Shown here one piece after another: positions 24,595 to 34,773 of a stretch of DNA of 64,000 nt; the first letter of the stretch is position 1; the number at the start of each line of letters is the position of its first letter. Both the position numbers and the translations under genes were made by a program. Origin of the DNA: CAVYTF01 sp963708205 (lineage in GTDB: Bacteria > Bacteroidota > Bacteroidia > Chitinophagales > Chitinophagaceae); contig OY970196.1 in assembly GCA_963708205.1 (NCBI GenBank), positions 2,170,001 through 2,234,000 of the forward strand. The letters run 5' to 3'. The notes beneath the pieces are model-generated. The model ran no database searches. It was given only the letters and a program-made list of their open reading frames with translations, and was not told the DNA's origin.

Positions 24595-26082
24595 TCATTT
24601 ACTCTGAAGCATTTCGTGAACCTTTCTTCCTTCTCTAACTATTATGTCCACAATTTCTAAAATGTCTTTTCTTGAAGTCCTGAAATTTACAATGCAACAT
24701 CTTAAACAATATTTGTCTGCAACAACAGCATTTGATAAAAATACTTCACCTCCCTGCTGCAATTCATTCAATAATTTTTCATTCAATGTGTTCAAATAAG
24801 TTTCGTTCTTTTTTTCGTCTTGCAAGTCAACTGGAACATATCTCAAAGTAGTAATGCTCAGGTTTTGGGTTACTGCTTCCAACTCCGTATGTTTTTTTGC
24901 TTCTTCGAATAAAAGTTGTGATAGTGCTATATCTTCTCCAATCATTTCTATATAACCGTTCCTGCCTGCCTGTTGCAAAGCCAACCAAACTTTTAACGCC
25001 CGAAACCCTCTTGAATTTTGAAAACCATACTCATAAAAATTCGTTGTAGGTTCATCATCCAGATTACTGAAGTTATAATAAACGGGATGCGAACTGTAGG
25101 TGTCAATGAGGTGTTGAGGGTTTTTTACCAGTGTGCAGCCTGCTTCGAGCGGCGCATAAAGCCACTTGTGTGGGTCGAGCGCAATGGAATCGGCTTCCTT
25201 TATTCCGTCAAACAAATTTTGGTATTTGGCTATTACTGCAGCAGGAATTCCATAAGCACCATCAATATGAAACCATAGATCGTGTGCTTTGCAAATGGCA
25301 GCTATTGCGGCAAGGTTATCTACCACACCCGTGCTCACATCCCCTGCATTACCAATTACAAGAAAAGGTTTTTTGCCAACCTTTACATCATCATTAATTG
25401 TTTGCGACAAAATATCTATGTTCATTTTATTATCAGCGTCAGTTGGTATCCACCGGATAGCTTTTGTGCCGTGCCCGAATAAAACTGCTGCCTTCTCAAT
25501 CCAGGTGTGCGTTGCTTTTGAACAGTAGAAAACCATTTCACCATGCATATTTGCCAAACCCTCTTCCTTCATACTCTTTGGCGCTTTGGCAGTTCTTGCG
25601 GCTAAGAAAGCAGTGAGATTTGCCATGTTGCCGCCACTTACTAATATGCCGCCACACGAGGTAGAAACACCAATAAATTCTGCCAGCCATTTCACTGTTT
25701 GCCTTTCAATAGCGGTTGCCATGGGACTTAAAATATTTGCTCCTACATTAGGGTTAACAGCAGCGCCTAACAAATCTGCCAGTGCACCGATTGGTGCCGG
25801 GGATGAAGTGATGTATCCAAAGAATTTTGGATGACCGTTCAACAACGAATGATTGAATAATAAATCAGACGTGTTAGTAAACAATTCCTGAACGGAAGTT
25901 CCATTTTCAGGCAATGAAGCATTGCCCAAAACATTTTGTATTTGCTTCGGGGTTTCTGCTGTGGTAACCCGCTTTTCATCAATCGTGGCAATGAAATGTG
26001 ATATGGCATCAATTAATTGGTAGCCGATTTTTTTGAACTCTTCTTTATTAATATTAATTGGTGATTCTCTATTGTCTGACAT
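24595..26082 (-). CDS. Group II pyridoxal-phosphate decarboxylase (aromatic amino acid / glutamate decarboxylase-like)
   Basis: 495 residues with the aspartate aminotransferase fold. The PLP Lys is K306 in LDPHKWLYAP. The Asp that binds the pyridine nitrogen is D274 in FHIDGAYG. Substrate-side motifs are NGHPKFFGYITSSPAP and GGILVSGGNMANL. The enzyme decarboxylates an amino acid to an amine. The DGAYG variant and the length fit the broad group that includes tyrosine, tryptophan and diaminobutyrate decarboxylases, so the substrate is left open. No transporter partner lies next to it. Confidence 0.9.
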   Translation of the reverse strand: MSDNRESPININKEEFKKIGYQLIDAISHFIATIDEKRVTTAETPKQIQNVLGNASLPENGTSVQELFTNTSDLLFNHSLLNGHPKFFGYITSSPAPIGALADLLGAAVNPNVGANILSPMATAIERQTVKWLAEFIGVSTSCGGILVSGGNMANLTAFLAARTAKAPKSMKEEGLANMHGEMVFYCSKATHTWIEKAAVLFGHGTKAIRWIPTDADNKMNIDILSQTINDDVKVGKKPFLVIGNAGDVSTGVVDNLAAIAAICKAHDLWFHIDGAYGIPAAVIAKYQNLFDGIKEADSIALDPHKWLYAPLEAGCTLVKNPQHLIDTYSSHPVYYNFSNLDDEPTTNFYEYGFQNSRGFRALKVWLALQQAGRNGYIEMIGEDIALSQLLFEEAKKHTELEAVTQNLSITTLRYVPVDLQDEKKNETYLNTLNEKLLNELQQGGEVFLSNAVVADKYCLRCCIVNFRTSRKDILEIVDIIVREGRKVHEMLQSK

Positions 26083-26161
26083 TTCAATATTTATTGCTTT
26101 GAGTTTTACAAAATTAATTACCTGCAGTTACAAATCCGCAACCTGCATGTGTTTTTTGCTC

Positions 26162-26964
26162 TTATTGTCGTTCTGTTAGTTTTAATGAAGTTGTCATTGC
26201 AGAGAAATAACCCAGAAAATAAAATGCAATTAAGGGTATTCCAAATATACTTTCAATAAGATAATAAGTTTGCGGATTGTCAAACGGAATTAAAATAAGT
26301 CCAAATAAATGAGAACGAACCCACAAAGAAATTTCATTAGCAAATTCATTAAAAAGCCATAACGAAACATACAGAAATAAAATCCTTTTTAAAGTTAGCT
26401 TCGTCTTTTGAACGATAGTTAAAAATCGAATAGTCAAAGCGAAAAGAATAAGAGGAAGATAAATTCTTAAATGAAAGCAAGTGTCGTGAATATATATGTC
26501 CGCGTTTACATTTCTTGTATTTAAAAGTGAAAAACTTTCAACTTTAAATACAATAAAATCTATAACAGCACTCACGATAAAAATCATTGCTAAGAAAAGA
26601 ATGTCTTTATTTTTAATGGAGCGGAAAAAATGTTTAAAGGAAAGTTCTTTACTTTCTAAATCGTTGTTTGATAATCTCAATAGTCCCAACGAATAAAGAG
26701 AAACGAAAAAAATGAACACTGTTTTGGTTAAGTCTATAATACTGTAGGTGTGTCCTTTGCTGTAACGATGAAAAAAATAACTAAAAAGGCTGATTTGTTT
26801 TGCGGTAACTGAATTGTCGAAGTTACTGAAACGAAAAAGTACTGCCGAGATAACAAAGCAGATTAGGGTAAATGTTATAGCAACACCAAATGTCTTTCGA
26901 AAATATTTTTTATAGCTATCAACGAAGTCTGTCAGTTGTTTTTTAAATAATCTGTAAATATCAT
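26162..26964 (-). pseudogene. Polytopic membrane protein with a poly-A frameshift near the start
   Basis: The frame is open on the minus strand from about 26965 to the stop at 26162 and encodes about six membrane helices (for example VFIFFVSLYSLGLL and FLAMIFIVSAVIDFIVF). It has no ATG at the beginning. An ATG at 26964 opens another frame (MIFTDYLKNN then stop). Adding one A to the six-A run at 26939-26944 joins the two, giving MIFTDYLKKQLTDFVDSYKK and a protein of about 267 residues. The family is not recognised. It could be decay, phase variation, slippage or sequencing error. Confidence 0.6.
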
Positions 26965-27087
26965 TTTAGTTAGATGGTTGTTTTAGCATTGCACACAACA
27001 CAAATATAAACGAAACTCTTTTTTATTTTTTCAAACAGCAGATTCCCCGCCTGCGCAGGAATGACGAACTAAGACTTCATGGAAGTA

Positions 27088-27565
27088 GCAGCTAACATCA
27101 TTCATATCGTTGCTATCATCATTAATGTCGTTGCTATCATTATTAATGTCGTTGCCGTCGTTGCTATCATTGTTAATGTCGTTGCTATCATTGTTAATGT
27201 CGTTGCTATCATTGTTAATGTCGTTGCTATCATTGTTAATGTCGTTGCTACCATAGTTAATATCGTTGCTACAATAGTTAATGTCGTTGCTACAGTAGTT
27301 AATGTCGTTGCTACAATAGTTAATGTCGTTGCTACAATAGTTAATGTCGTTGTTATCATTGTTAATGTCGTTGCTATCATTGTTAATGTAGTTGCTATCA
27401 TTGTTAATGTCGTTGCTACAATAGTTAATGTCGTTGCTACAATAGTTAATGTCATTGCTACAATAGTTAATGTCGTTGCTACAATAGTTAATGTCGTTGC
27501 TACAATAGTTAATGTCGTTGCTATAATAGTTAATGTCGTTGCTACAATAATTAATGTCGTTGCTA
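27088..27565. repeat. 21-bp tandem repeat (about 22 units)
   Basis: Plus-strand units alternate between GTTGCTATCATTGTTAATGT and GTTGCTACAATAGTTAATGT (plus one C). Runs of one type alternate with runs of the other, and a 9-bp partial unit sits near 27153. Three frames (one plus, two minus) stay open because the period is a multiple of three. None has a clear start context, so I do not call a gene. The two minus frames would give SNDINYC or TTLTIVA units, and the plus frame VATIVNV. Confidence 0.85.
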
Positions 27566-27574
27566 AAAGGATGA

Positions 27575-27745
27575 ATAAAGCAGGGGTGCAAACCTTCTTC
27601 ATGGGTGCAGGTGGGTTTATTATCGCGTGCATCAATGAAAATTGAAGGGCTTTCGCTGGGACAAACCTATTCATTTCGTGTGGCGGCAAAAAACTGTTAC
27701 GGTCAGAGTGACTGGAGCCAAAGCCTCCTGAAATTGATCAGTTAG
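27575..27745 (+). pseudogene. C-terminal fragment of a fibronectin type III protein
   Basis: After a stop at 27572 one frame reads about 56 residues: WVQVGLLSRASMKIEGLSLG, then TYSFRVAAKNCYGQSDWSQS and a natural stop at 27743. This is the second half of a fibronectin type III domain (the GLxPGxxYxFRVxAxNxxGxSxWS pattern). The first half and the usual N-terminal region are missing. The 21-bp minisatellite lies immediately upstream, so the repeat or the event that made it has displaced the 5' part. Confidence 0.75.
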
Positions 27746-27822
27746 TTTGGGGTTTTTTATTGTATGAGAATAAACTTCAAAATAAAAAAATCCCGCCTTT
27801 GTGGGAATGATGATTTATTAAG

Positions 27823-29595
27823 TTATTCTTTTATAAATTTTGTTGTGGTGGTATTATTGCCATCAGTAATTTTCAAAATATACATTCCGGGTAAAAGCTG
27901 GTTTGTGTTGATCTTATAATTACTTGCTGATGTTGTTGATTGCTGCATCAGTTTTCCATTCATTCCAATCACACTTATTTGTTTCTCATTTTGAGAAGAT
28001 AAACCATCGATCTGCAAAACATCTTTTACAGGATTTGGATAAACCTGATAGTTACTTGCAGGTTTTGTCTCTGCGATAACATTTTTCGCAATTGCGGTTG
28101 CAGTAACGGTTCTGTATTTTAATAAATATCCGCCAATGTTATCAGCATACATATCATCCTTGCCGGGAGTTTCAGTGATAGTTGCTGCAACCAACAAGTT
28201 TCCATCGCCGGCTATAGCAAGCGCTTCTGCAGTGCTTGTTGTATCGCGCGGCGTTACATATGTTGTTACATATCCGTTATCTCCAAAAGATTGATCAGTG
28301 CCGTTGTTATCAAAAGCTGTTATGCCGATTGCAGGATCATTTATGGCATCATTGTAAGCATCTAAATTATTATAAATAAGTCCGGCAGCAAAGGAGAGAC
28401 TTCCATTTGATGAATAGGTATTAGCAGTGGCATAGCTGTACTTGTAAGAAGGAAAATTAGAAACAACTTTTCCGTTTGCACTGAAGCTTGTATTCAAAGT
28501 TCCGTTAGCATTAAACTTCACAGTTGTAAAAACAGGGTTTGCTTTTTTATCTCCTGATACTCCTGAAACAAGTAAGCTTCCATCAGAAAGCTGCGTAATA
28601 TTAAGCGGGTAGTCAATATCATCCGGAGAAAGAACATCAGAAAGAAATCTATCATCAAGACTGTCAGACACTTTTGTAACAGCATAGCCATTATTACCAA
28701 AGCTTGAATCAATCATGCCATCCTTAGTTATTTGTATTAACTCATACCTATTGTTGTAATCATGAACCTGCTGATTTACCGTAGCATCCTTATCTCTCAG
28801 CATTCCTGCAACAATGATCTTTTGATTGTTTAAAACAATAATATTTTCAAACTGGTTTGAACTCATTCCCGGAATATTTACCTGGCCATTAACTGCAAAT
28901 GAAGAATCAATAGAATCATTAGGATTGTGCCTGTAAAGTGAAAAACCATTATATCCTTTACCCCAATACGCTGAAACCCTGATCAATTTTCCATCTTTTT
29001 GAAAACCGCTTAAGTCGGTTATAGCTGAAGAATAAAAATCATAGCCACGTGTAGTATCGGGATAACTAACGCCATGAACTACATTTATAAATGATTGATC
29101 GAGCGAACCATCCGGCTGCAGTTTGCACACTATTGCATACTCACTATTACTTACATCACCTTCGTCTCCCGTCACCTGGCTTACCGCATTACGCAAGGTG
29201 ACATATATGCCGCCATCTTTTAAAACATGAATTTGATCAATCTGCGACCATTCGGTAAAATCTCCTCCGGCATCAGAAGTATTATAAGGCAATATTTTTT
29301 CACCTTCGAAGCCAAATGTTGTGTCAACAGAACCATCAGCGTTATACCGTTGTATCAATGGTACAATATGTTCCTGTGTAGAAAAATCAGGTCTCCGAAA
29401 TCCGCCGCCAACAAGTATCTTACCATCCGGCTGTACACACAAAGCATGCACCCAAAGGTTATCGCCATGTTTTAGTTTTAATCTTCCCTTTGTGCCAAAA
29501 GAAGAATCAAGCGTGCCTGCCTGTGCAAAAGAGTTATTGTATCCTGCGCTGAAGAGAATAATAAAAATGATGAAGAGGTGTAATTTATTTTTCAT
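27823..29595 (-). CDS. Secreted delta-60 repeat protein with T9SS type A tail
   Basis: 590 residues. A signal peptide (1-25, ending SFAQ) is followed by several delta-60 repeats of the form LDSSFGxxGxxxxxxxxxxxxxxxxxQxDGKILVGG, first at residue 30 and repeated with IDSSFAVNG, IDSSFGNNG and LNTSFSANG. The C-terminal 75 residues are a T9SS sorting domain: YQVYPNPVKDVLQIDGL, GMYILKITDG, TKFIKE. Delta-60 repeats form a beta-propeller-like fold. The role is unknown. The protein is expected on the cell surface or outside. Confidence 0.88.
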   Translation of the reverse strand: MKNKLHLFIIFIILFSAGYNNSFAQAGTLDSSFGTKGRLKLKHGDNLWVHALCVQPDGKILVGGGFRRPDFSTQEHIVPLIQRYNADGSVDTTFGFEGEKILPYNTSDAGGDFTEWSQIDQIHVLKDGGIYVTLRNAVSQVTGDEGDVSNSEYAIVCKLQPDGSLDQSFINVVHGVSYPDTTRGYDFYSSAITDLSGFQKDGKLIRVSAYWGKGYNGFSLYRHNPNDSIDSSFAVNGQVNIPGMSSNQFENIIVLNNQKIIVAGMLRDKDATVNQQVHDYNNRYELIQITKDGMIDSSFGNNGYAVTKVSDSLDDRFLSDVLSPDDIDYPLNITQLSDGSLLVSGVSGDKKANPVFTTVKFNANGTLNTSFSANGKVVSNFPSYKYSYATANTYSSNGSLSFAAGLIYNNLDAYNDAINDPAIGITAFDNNGTDQSFGDNGYVTTYVTPRDTTSTAEALAIAGDGNLLVAATITETPGKDDMYADNIGGYLLKYRTVTATAIAKNVIAETKPASNYQVYPNPVKDVLQIDGLSSQNEKQISVIGMNGKLMQQSTTSASNYKINTNQLLPGMYILKITDGNNTTTTKFIKE

Positions 29596-29736
29596 GGCAA
29601 TTGTTTTTGAATGAGTTGGGATAATAAAGCTAATTGATTTGTATGAGATAAACTATCAAAATAAAAAAAATAAACTCCGATTGCAAAAACGATTTGCTAA
29701 TCATTTACCTTCATTAAATTACCAAAAAATAAAAAA

Positions 29737-30585
29737 ATGAAAAGATCAATTTGTTTGATTGTACTTGTCGCAATAATTTTTACTGCTTATAAAAGAGCTC
29801 CCCATTCAATAAGCAGTGCACCAAAAGACTGGAAGTTTGGCGTTGCATTATGGACTTTTCATGATGTTGATTTTCCTACCGCATTAAATAAAGTTGACAG
29901 TACAGGATTGGTTTATATTGAACCAAATACTTTTCAAAAAACAGGACCTGCATTTAAAGATTCTACTGTCGGTCAGCTTTCAAAACAAGGTATTGAGAAG
30001 TTGAAACTGATGATCAAACAAAAAGGATTGAAGGTTGAATCATTGTATATTGTTGGTGATGCAACCATTGCTTCATGGAAAAAACAATTTGATATTGCAA
30101 AACAATTTGGCGTGCAATATGTAACCACAGAGCCGCCGCTAAACATGTGGAACAGCATTGACAGCCTTGCCGGCACTTATAAAATAAAAGTTGCCATTCA
30201 CGATCATTGGCGCGGCTTTAGTCATTACTGGAATCCTGATACTACTTTGCTTGCGATGAAAGGGCATTCTAATTTTGGTGTATGTGCAGATCTTGGTCAT
30301 TGGCCAAAAAGCGGCATTAATCCATTGGATGCAATAAAAAAATTAAGCGGTCATATTATCGGCGTTCATCTGAAAGATATTGCGGCATATGATAATACAT
30401 CGCTGAAAGATGTGGTTGTTGGAAAGGGGGTTGTTGATTTTCCGGCAATCTTTGCAGAGTTAAAAAAACAAAATTTCAACGGGCACATTTATATAGAACG
30501 CGATTCGATAGAACCCGGTGGTAATGCCCGTTCTGTTATTGCAGAGAAAAAATATTATGAAGCGCAGGTACGCAAGCTGAATTAA
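29737..30585 (+). CDS. Exported sugar phosphate isomerase/epimerase-like TIM barrel protein
   Basis: 282 residues with an N-terminal hydrophobic signal (ICLIVLVAIIFTAY) and then an AP-endonuclease-2 type TIM barrel: WKFGVALWTFHDVDF, YIEPNTF, VTTEPP, VAIHDHW with metal-binding His, VCADLGHW and GHIYIERDS. Soluble relatives isomerise or epimerise sugars; exported versions in Bacteroidota take part in breakdown of oxidised (3-keto) sugars. The MFS transporter downstream is 140 bp away on the same strand. A second member, at 43651-44541, has a Tat signal. Confidence 0.82.
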   Translation: MKRSICLIVLVAIIFTAYKRAPHSISSAPKDWKFGVALWTFHDVDFPTALNKVDSTGLVYIEPNTFQKTGPAFKDSTVGQLSKQGIEKLKLMIKQKGLKVESLYIVGDATIASWKKQFDIAKQFGVQYVTTEPPLNMWNSIDSLAGTYKIKVAIHDHWRGFSHYWNPDTTLLAMKGHSNFGVCADLGHWPKSGINPLDAIKKLSGHIIGVHLKDIAAYDNTSLKDVVVGKGVVDFPAIFAELKKQNFNGHIYIERDSIEPGGNARSVIAEKKYYEAQVRKLN

Positions 30586-30724
30586 ATTTTATTATTTATT
30601 TTATCATTGTGAATATATTTTTTTAAAAATAAAATGAAGATTACAGACATCCATTTTAAATTCATGTTTGTATATTTATCGAAATTTGTTTTGCCAGTTT
30701 TCAACTTAAAAAATCTAACGCATT

Positions 30725-31981
30725 ATGCCAACCATTAACCGCAAACAATTATTTCTTGCAAGCAGAGTTGCTTTGATATTTACTTCCATGACATTCGCAT
30801 TCCGCGCTTCACTTGAAGGAGTGTGGAGTCACGATTTTAATTTAACAAAAGAACAGTTAGGCTGGATATTCAGTCCTGCATTTTGGGGCTTTACATTAGC
30901 CATGTTATTCGGCGGACCATTGGTTGATATATTGGGAATGAAACGCATTTTGACGTTCGCATTTATCGGTCATATTGCCGGGGTAATTTTATATCTCACT
31001 GCAAAAACACCCACTGCGTTATTCATTGGCACTGTTTGCATCGGCATTGGAAACGGCATGGTTGAAGCTGCGTGCAATCCTTTAACTGTAACGCTTTTCC
31101 CCGAAAACAAAACCACCATGCTCAACCGTTTTCATGTTTGGTTTCCTGGCGGAATTGTAATCGGCGGATTGCTTTCTTATTTATTTATTGAGCGCCTGGG
31201 AATTGACTGGCATTATTTAATTGCAACTTTATTTATTCCAGCGGCGATCTATAGTTATCTTTTTTTCAAATTAAAATTTCCACAAACAGAAAGAGTAACG
31301 AGCGGCATTAGTACAAGGCAAATGTTTTTATCCTGTTTAAGCCCGCTTTTTATCATCATGGTTTTGTGCATGTTCATGACAGGCGCAACAGAGTTGGGAA
31401 CAAATACATGGATCGTTGCATTGCTGCAGGGTGCAAATGTTTCAGGTATTTTGATATTGGTTTTTATTAATGGATTGATGGCTTTGGGAAGATCGTTTGC
31501 AGGTCCTGTGGTGCATCGTTTAAATCCAAACGGCATGTTGATCGTTTCATCAGCTCTTGCTTTGTTTGGATTATTTTTATTGAGCAAAGCCAGCGGTTAT
31601 GAAGCTTTTGGTGCTGCTTTTATTTTTGCGGCAGGTGTTTGTTTTTTCTGGCCAACGATGCTTGGTTTTGTTTCAGAATATCTTCCAAACACAGGCGCAT
31701 TGGGGCTTTCATTGATGGGAGGCGCAGGCATGTTTTCGACTTCGTTGATCGTACCAATTATGGGTCATTGGTATGATAATTTTAAAGCGGCTGCAGTTAC
31801 AAGCGGCTTAAGCGATGCAGCTGCAAATGCATCAGCAGGCTCACAAACTTTTATGAAAGTTGCAGTAATGCCTGCAATTTTGATCGTAGTATTTTTAATA
31901 ATTTATTTTTCAAAAAGAAAATATTATAAGCAGCATCATCTTCATCGCGCTGCACCACTTGATCCTGTTGGCGAACTTTAA
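30725..31981 (+). CDS. MFS sugar transporter (FHS-like)
   Basis: 418 residues with 12 predicted membrane helices. The MFS loop between helices 2 and 3 appears as GGPLVDILGMKRIL. GIGNGMVEAACNPLTVTLFP resembles the FucP/FHS sugar-proton symporters. It probably moves a sugar or sugar derivative across the inner membrane together with the product of the neighbouring isomerase-like gene. The stop overlaps that of the convergent permease by 4 bp. The substrate is unknown. Confidence 0.85.
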   Translation: MPTINRKQLFLASRVALIFTSMTFAFRASLEGVWSHDFNLTKEQLGWIFSPAFWGFTLAMLFGGPLVDILGMKRILTFAFIGHIAGVILYLTAKTPTALFIGTVCIGIGNGMVEAACNPLTVTLFPENKTTMLNRFHVWFPGGIVIGGLLSYLFIERLGIDWHYLIATLFIPAAIYSYLFFKLKFPQTERVTSGISTRQMFLSCLSPLFIIMVLCMFMTGATELGTNTWIVALLQGANVSGILILVFINGLMALGRSFAGPVVHRLNPNGMLIVSSALALFGLFLLSKASGYEAFGAAFIFAAGVCFFWPTMLGFVSEYLPNTGALGLSLMGGAGMFSTSLIVPIMGHWYDNFKAAAVTSGLSDAAANASAGSQTFMKVAVMPAILIVVFLIIYFSKRKYYKQHHLHRAAPLDPVGEL

Positions 31982-33489
31982 AACTGTTCTTCTTTTAATA
32001 ATTTATTTTTTGATTTTTTATTAGCAACAAATAAATAATAGACAGGTATTCCTGTCAGCACAATTATCAAACCTCTGATTGTAAAATCAGGACGATAAAT
32101 AATTAAAGAGATGCAAAACGCAGAAGCTAAAATCATATAAATTATCGGCACAACAGGATAACCAAACGCTTTATACGGACGGTCTAATTCAGGTCTTTTC
32201 TTTCTCAAAATAATAACGCCGCCAATCGTTACAACATAAAACAACATCACTACGAAAGAAATATAATCAAGCAAGTCTCCATACTTTCCGCTTAAGCAAA
32301 GCAGGCTTGCTACAAAGCATTGCAGCCAGATTCCGTTTGCAGGAACAGAAGCTTTATTCAATGTTGCAGTCTTTTTAAAAAACAAACCATCTTTTGCCAT
32401 TGCATAATATACTCTTGCGCCTGATAAGATCAAACCATTATTACAACCAAAATTTGAAAGCATAATTAAAGCAATTACAATGGCAGACTTTGCGCCGAAG
32501 ATTTGCAAAGCGGCAGCAACACCAACACGGTTATCTGCAGCAAACGCAATGCTGTGAACATCAGCAGGCGAATTACCCAAAGGAATCACTGCGAGATACA
32601 TCAGATTGCACAGACAATACAATGTTGTAACGATGAGTGTGCCGAGAAACAAACTCAATCCCACATTGCGTTTCGGGTTCTTTACTTCACCTGCAATAAA
32701 CGTTATGTTATACCATGCATCACTTGTAAGAATGGCGCCAACCATAGCCGCAGCAATTGCACCAAACACAGCAAAACCTGTAACGTGTGTCCAGAAATTT
32801 TTTGTTCCGTCATAACCCGGTAAGCGCGATGAATGCCGCAACATTTCAAAAGGGTGTTGCCAGTTTGCATGCCACACATCTTTATTAAATGCAATCGCAA
32901 ACCCAAATACGATCAATCCAAACAACATTAATAATTTGATGATGGTAAGAACATCCTGCACAATTTTTCCTGTAACAATTCCTCTTGTATTTATAAAACT
33001 TAAAAAAATAATTTGAATGATGCCGAAGATTTGTGCAGCAGAAATATTTATGAGTGATGAATGAAAAATGATATTGCTTTCACTTAATGATGGAAATATA
33101 AATGCTGCAAACTTGCTGAACGATACACCAACGGCCGCAATCATTCCTGTTTGAATAACCGTAAAAAAACTCCAGCCATATAAAAAACCTATTAATGGAT
33201 TATAAGCTTCTTTTAAATAAACATAAGTGCCCCCGGCTTTAGGAAACAAGGCACTCAATTCAACAAAACTTAATGCTGCGGCAACTGTCATCAACGCAGT
33301 TAAAACCCATGCAAATATTAACCAGCCTGCGCTGCCAACATCCTGCACCATGTAAGAACTCACAATAAAAATTCCTGAGCCAACCATGCTTCCTGCAACA
33401 ATCATCGTTGCATCAAGCAAGCCAAGCCTTGGTTTGAAATGTTGTGTTGAATCTGTTGAATTATTTTTTGTTGCCTGCAAATTCATCAT
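31978..33489 (-). CDS. APC-family amino acid permease
   Basis: 503 residues, 12 membrane helices. The APC signature is clear: LGLLDATMIVAGSMVGSGIF with the unwound helix-1 motif GSGIF, and FPKAGGTYVYLKEAYNPLIG. It imports an amino acid with H+ or by exchange. It is divergent from the sarcosine oxidase-like gene across 83 bp, which must hold both promoters and suggests shared control. The substrate cannot be told from sequence. Confidence 0.92.
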   Translation of the reverse strand: MMNLQATKNNSTDSTQHFKPRLGLLDATMIVAGSMVGSGIFIVSSYMVQDVGSAGWLIFAWVLTALMTVAAALSFVELSALFPKAGGTYVYLKEAYNPLIGFLYGWSFFTVIQTGMIAAVGVSFSKFAAFIFPSLSESNIIFHSSLINISAAQIFGIIQIIFLSFINTRGIVTGKIVQDVLTIIKLLMLFGLIVFGFAIAFNKDVWHANWQHPFEMLRHSSRLPGYDGTKNFWTHVTGFAVFGAIAAAMVGAILTSDAWYNITFIAGEVKNPKRNVGLSLFLGTLIVTTLYCLCNLMYLAVIPLGNSPADVHSIAFAADNRVGVAAALQIFGAKSAIVIALIMLSNFGCNNGLILSGARVYYAMAKDGLFFKKTATLNKASVPANGIWLQCFVASLLCLSGKYGDLLDYISFVVMLFYVVTIGGVIILRKKRPELDRPYKAFGYPVVPIIYMILASAFCISLIIYRPDFTIRGLIIVLTGIPVYYLFVANKKSKNKLLKEEQF

Positions 33490-33572
33490 TCAATATTAAG
33501 CAAGAAATAATTTAATGAATGAACAATATCCATGATAATTTTTAATTTTTTCTATGATAAGTTTGTGAGAGC

Positions 33573-34715
33573 ATGAATAAAATTTTTGATATTATTGTTC
33601 TTGGTCTTGGTGCGCATGGCAGCTCTGCTTTATATCATCTCTCAAAAAAAAATAAAAATATTTGTGGCATTGACAGATTCACGCCGCCGCATTCATTCGG
33701 CTCTTCGCATGGACAAACAAGAATCATTCGGCAGGCATATCATGAAAGCCCGATGTATGTGCCGTTGGTAAAAGAAGCATATAATTTATGGTATGAACTG
33801 GAAAATTTTTCAGGCAAAAAACTGTTGCTAAAAACAGGCGGAATAATGTTGGGTGATGAAAATACTTCTGTTGTTACCGGCGCAAAACTGAGCGCAGAAA
33901 TGCATGATTTGGATTATGAATATCTGAATGCAAAAGAGCTCAAACAAAAATTTCCTGCATTTAAACCAACCGCTGAAACCGTTGCTGTTGTTGAAAAAGA
34001 TGCAGGTATTCTATTTCCTGAAAAATGCATTCAGGCAAATCTTGAACAGGCAACAAATAATAACGCGACTTTATTTTTTAATGAAACAGTTCTTTCAATC
34101 AACCAAGAAAAAGATCATGTTGAAATTGTTACTGATAAAAATAATTACGCAACAGCAAAGCTTATTGTAAGTGCAGGTGCATGGCTTTCGCAATTAATGC
34201 CTGAACTGAATTTACCTTTAATTGTTGAACGCCAGGTTTTGTATTGGTTTAAGAATGATAATGCTGATCTGCAATCAAATCTTTTACCTGATAAATTACC
34301 AATTTATATTTGGGAATATGAACAGGGAAAAATGTTTTATGGTTTTCCTGATGTTGGTGATGGAATAAAGATAGCTTATCATCATGCGGGTGAAAAAATT
34401 GAACCCGAAAATTTGAGAAAACAAGTTGCAGATAAAAATGAAATTGAAGACATCAAACAAATTGCTTCAACTTATTTAGAGATTGAACCACGCTTTAATT
34501 ATGCTGATGTTTGCATGTACACCAACACACCTGATGAGCATTTTATTATTGACTATCATCCTTCAAATAAAAATATAATTATTGCAAGTCCGTGTTCCGG
34601 GCACGGTTTTAAATTTTCAAGTGTTATAGGAAAAATGCTTTGCGATATGGCAATGGAACAAACACTTCAATTTAATATTTCTCCTTTTAAAATTGAAAGA
34701 TTTTTTCATCATTAA
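33573..34715 (+). CDS. Sarcosine oxidase / N-methyl-L-tryptophan oxidase-like flavoenzyme
   Basis: 380 residues. The FAD dinucleotide motif is VLGLGAHGSSAL (Gly11, Gly13, Gly16), followed by the family stretch SSHGQTRIIRQAYHE. The flavin-attaching Cys is Cys341 in SPCSGHGFKFS, as in monomeric sarcosine oxidase and SolA. It oxidises an N-methyl amino acid or related amine, producing H2O2 and formaldehyde. Its neighbours are a divergent amino acid permease and a downstream S9 peptidase, which suggests amino-acid or peptide use. No signal peptide. Confidence 0.9.
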   Translation: MNKIFDIIVLGLGAHGSSALYHLSKKNKNICGIDRFTPPHSFGSSHGQTRIIRQAYHESPMYVPLVKEAYNLWYELENFSGKKLLLKTGGIMLGDENTSVVTGAKLSAEMHDLDYEYLNAKELKQKFPAFKPTAETVAVVEKDAGILFPEKCIQANLEQATNNNATLFFNETVLSINQEKDHVEIVTDKNNYATAKLIVSAGAWLSQLMPELNLPLIVERQVLYWFKNDNADLQSNLLPDKLPIYIWEYEQGKMFYGFPDVGDGIKIAYHHAGEKIEPENLRKQVADKNEIEDIKQIASTYLEIEPRFNYADVCMYTNTPDEHFIIDYHPSNKNIIIASPCSGHGFKFSSVIGKMLCDMAMEQTLQFNISPFKIERFFHH

Positions 34716-34773
34716 TTAAACTATGCTTTCCAATAAACAAGTAACTTTAATTACTTATAAAAATTGCTAATCA

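Noticed and set aside
21187..27565. Tandem repeats considered as CRISPR arrays
   Set aside because: Units are contiguous with no unique spacers, and no cas genes are nearby.
27079..27689. Three overlapping long ORFs on the two strands across the minisatellite
   Set aside because: A 21-bp repeat without stop codons opens several frames by itself. None has a convincing start or conserved flank, so no gene is called.
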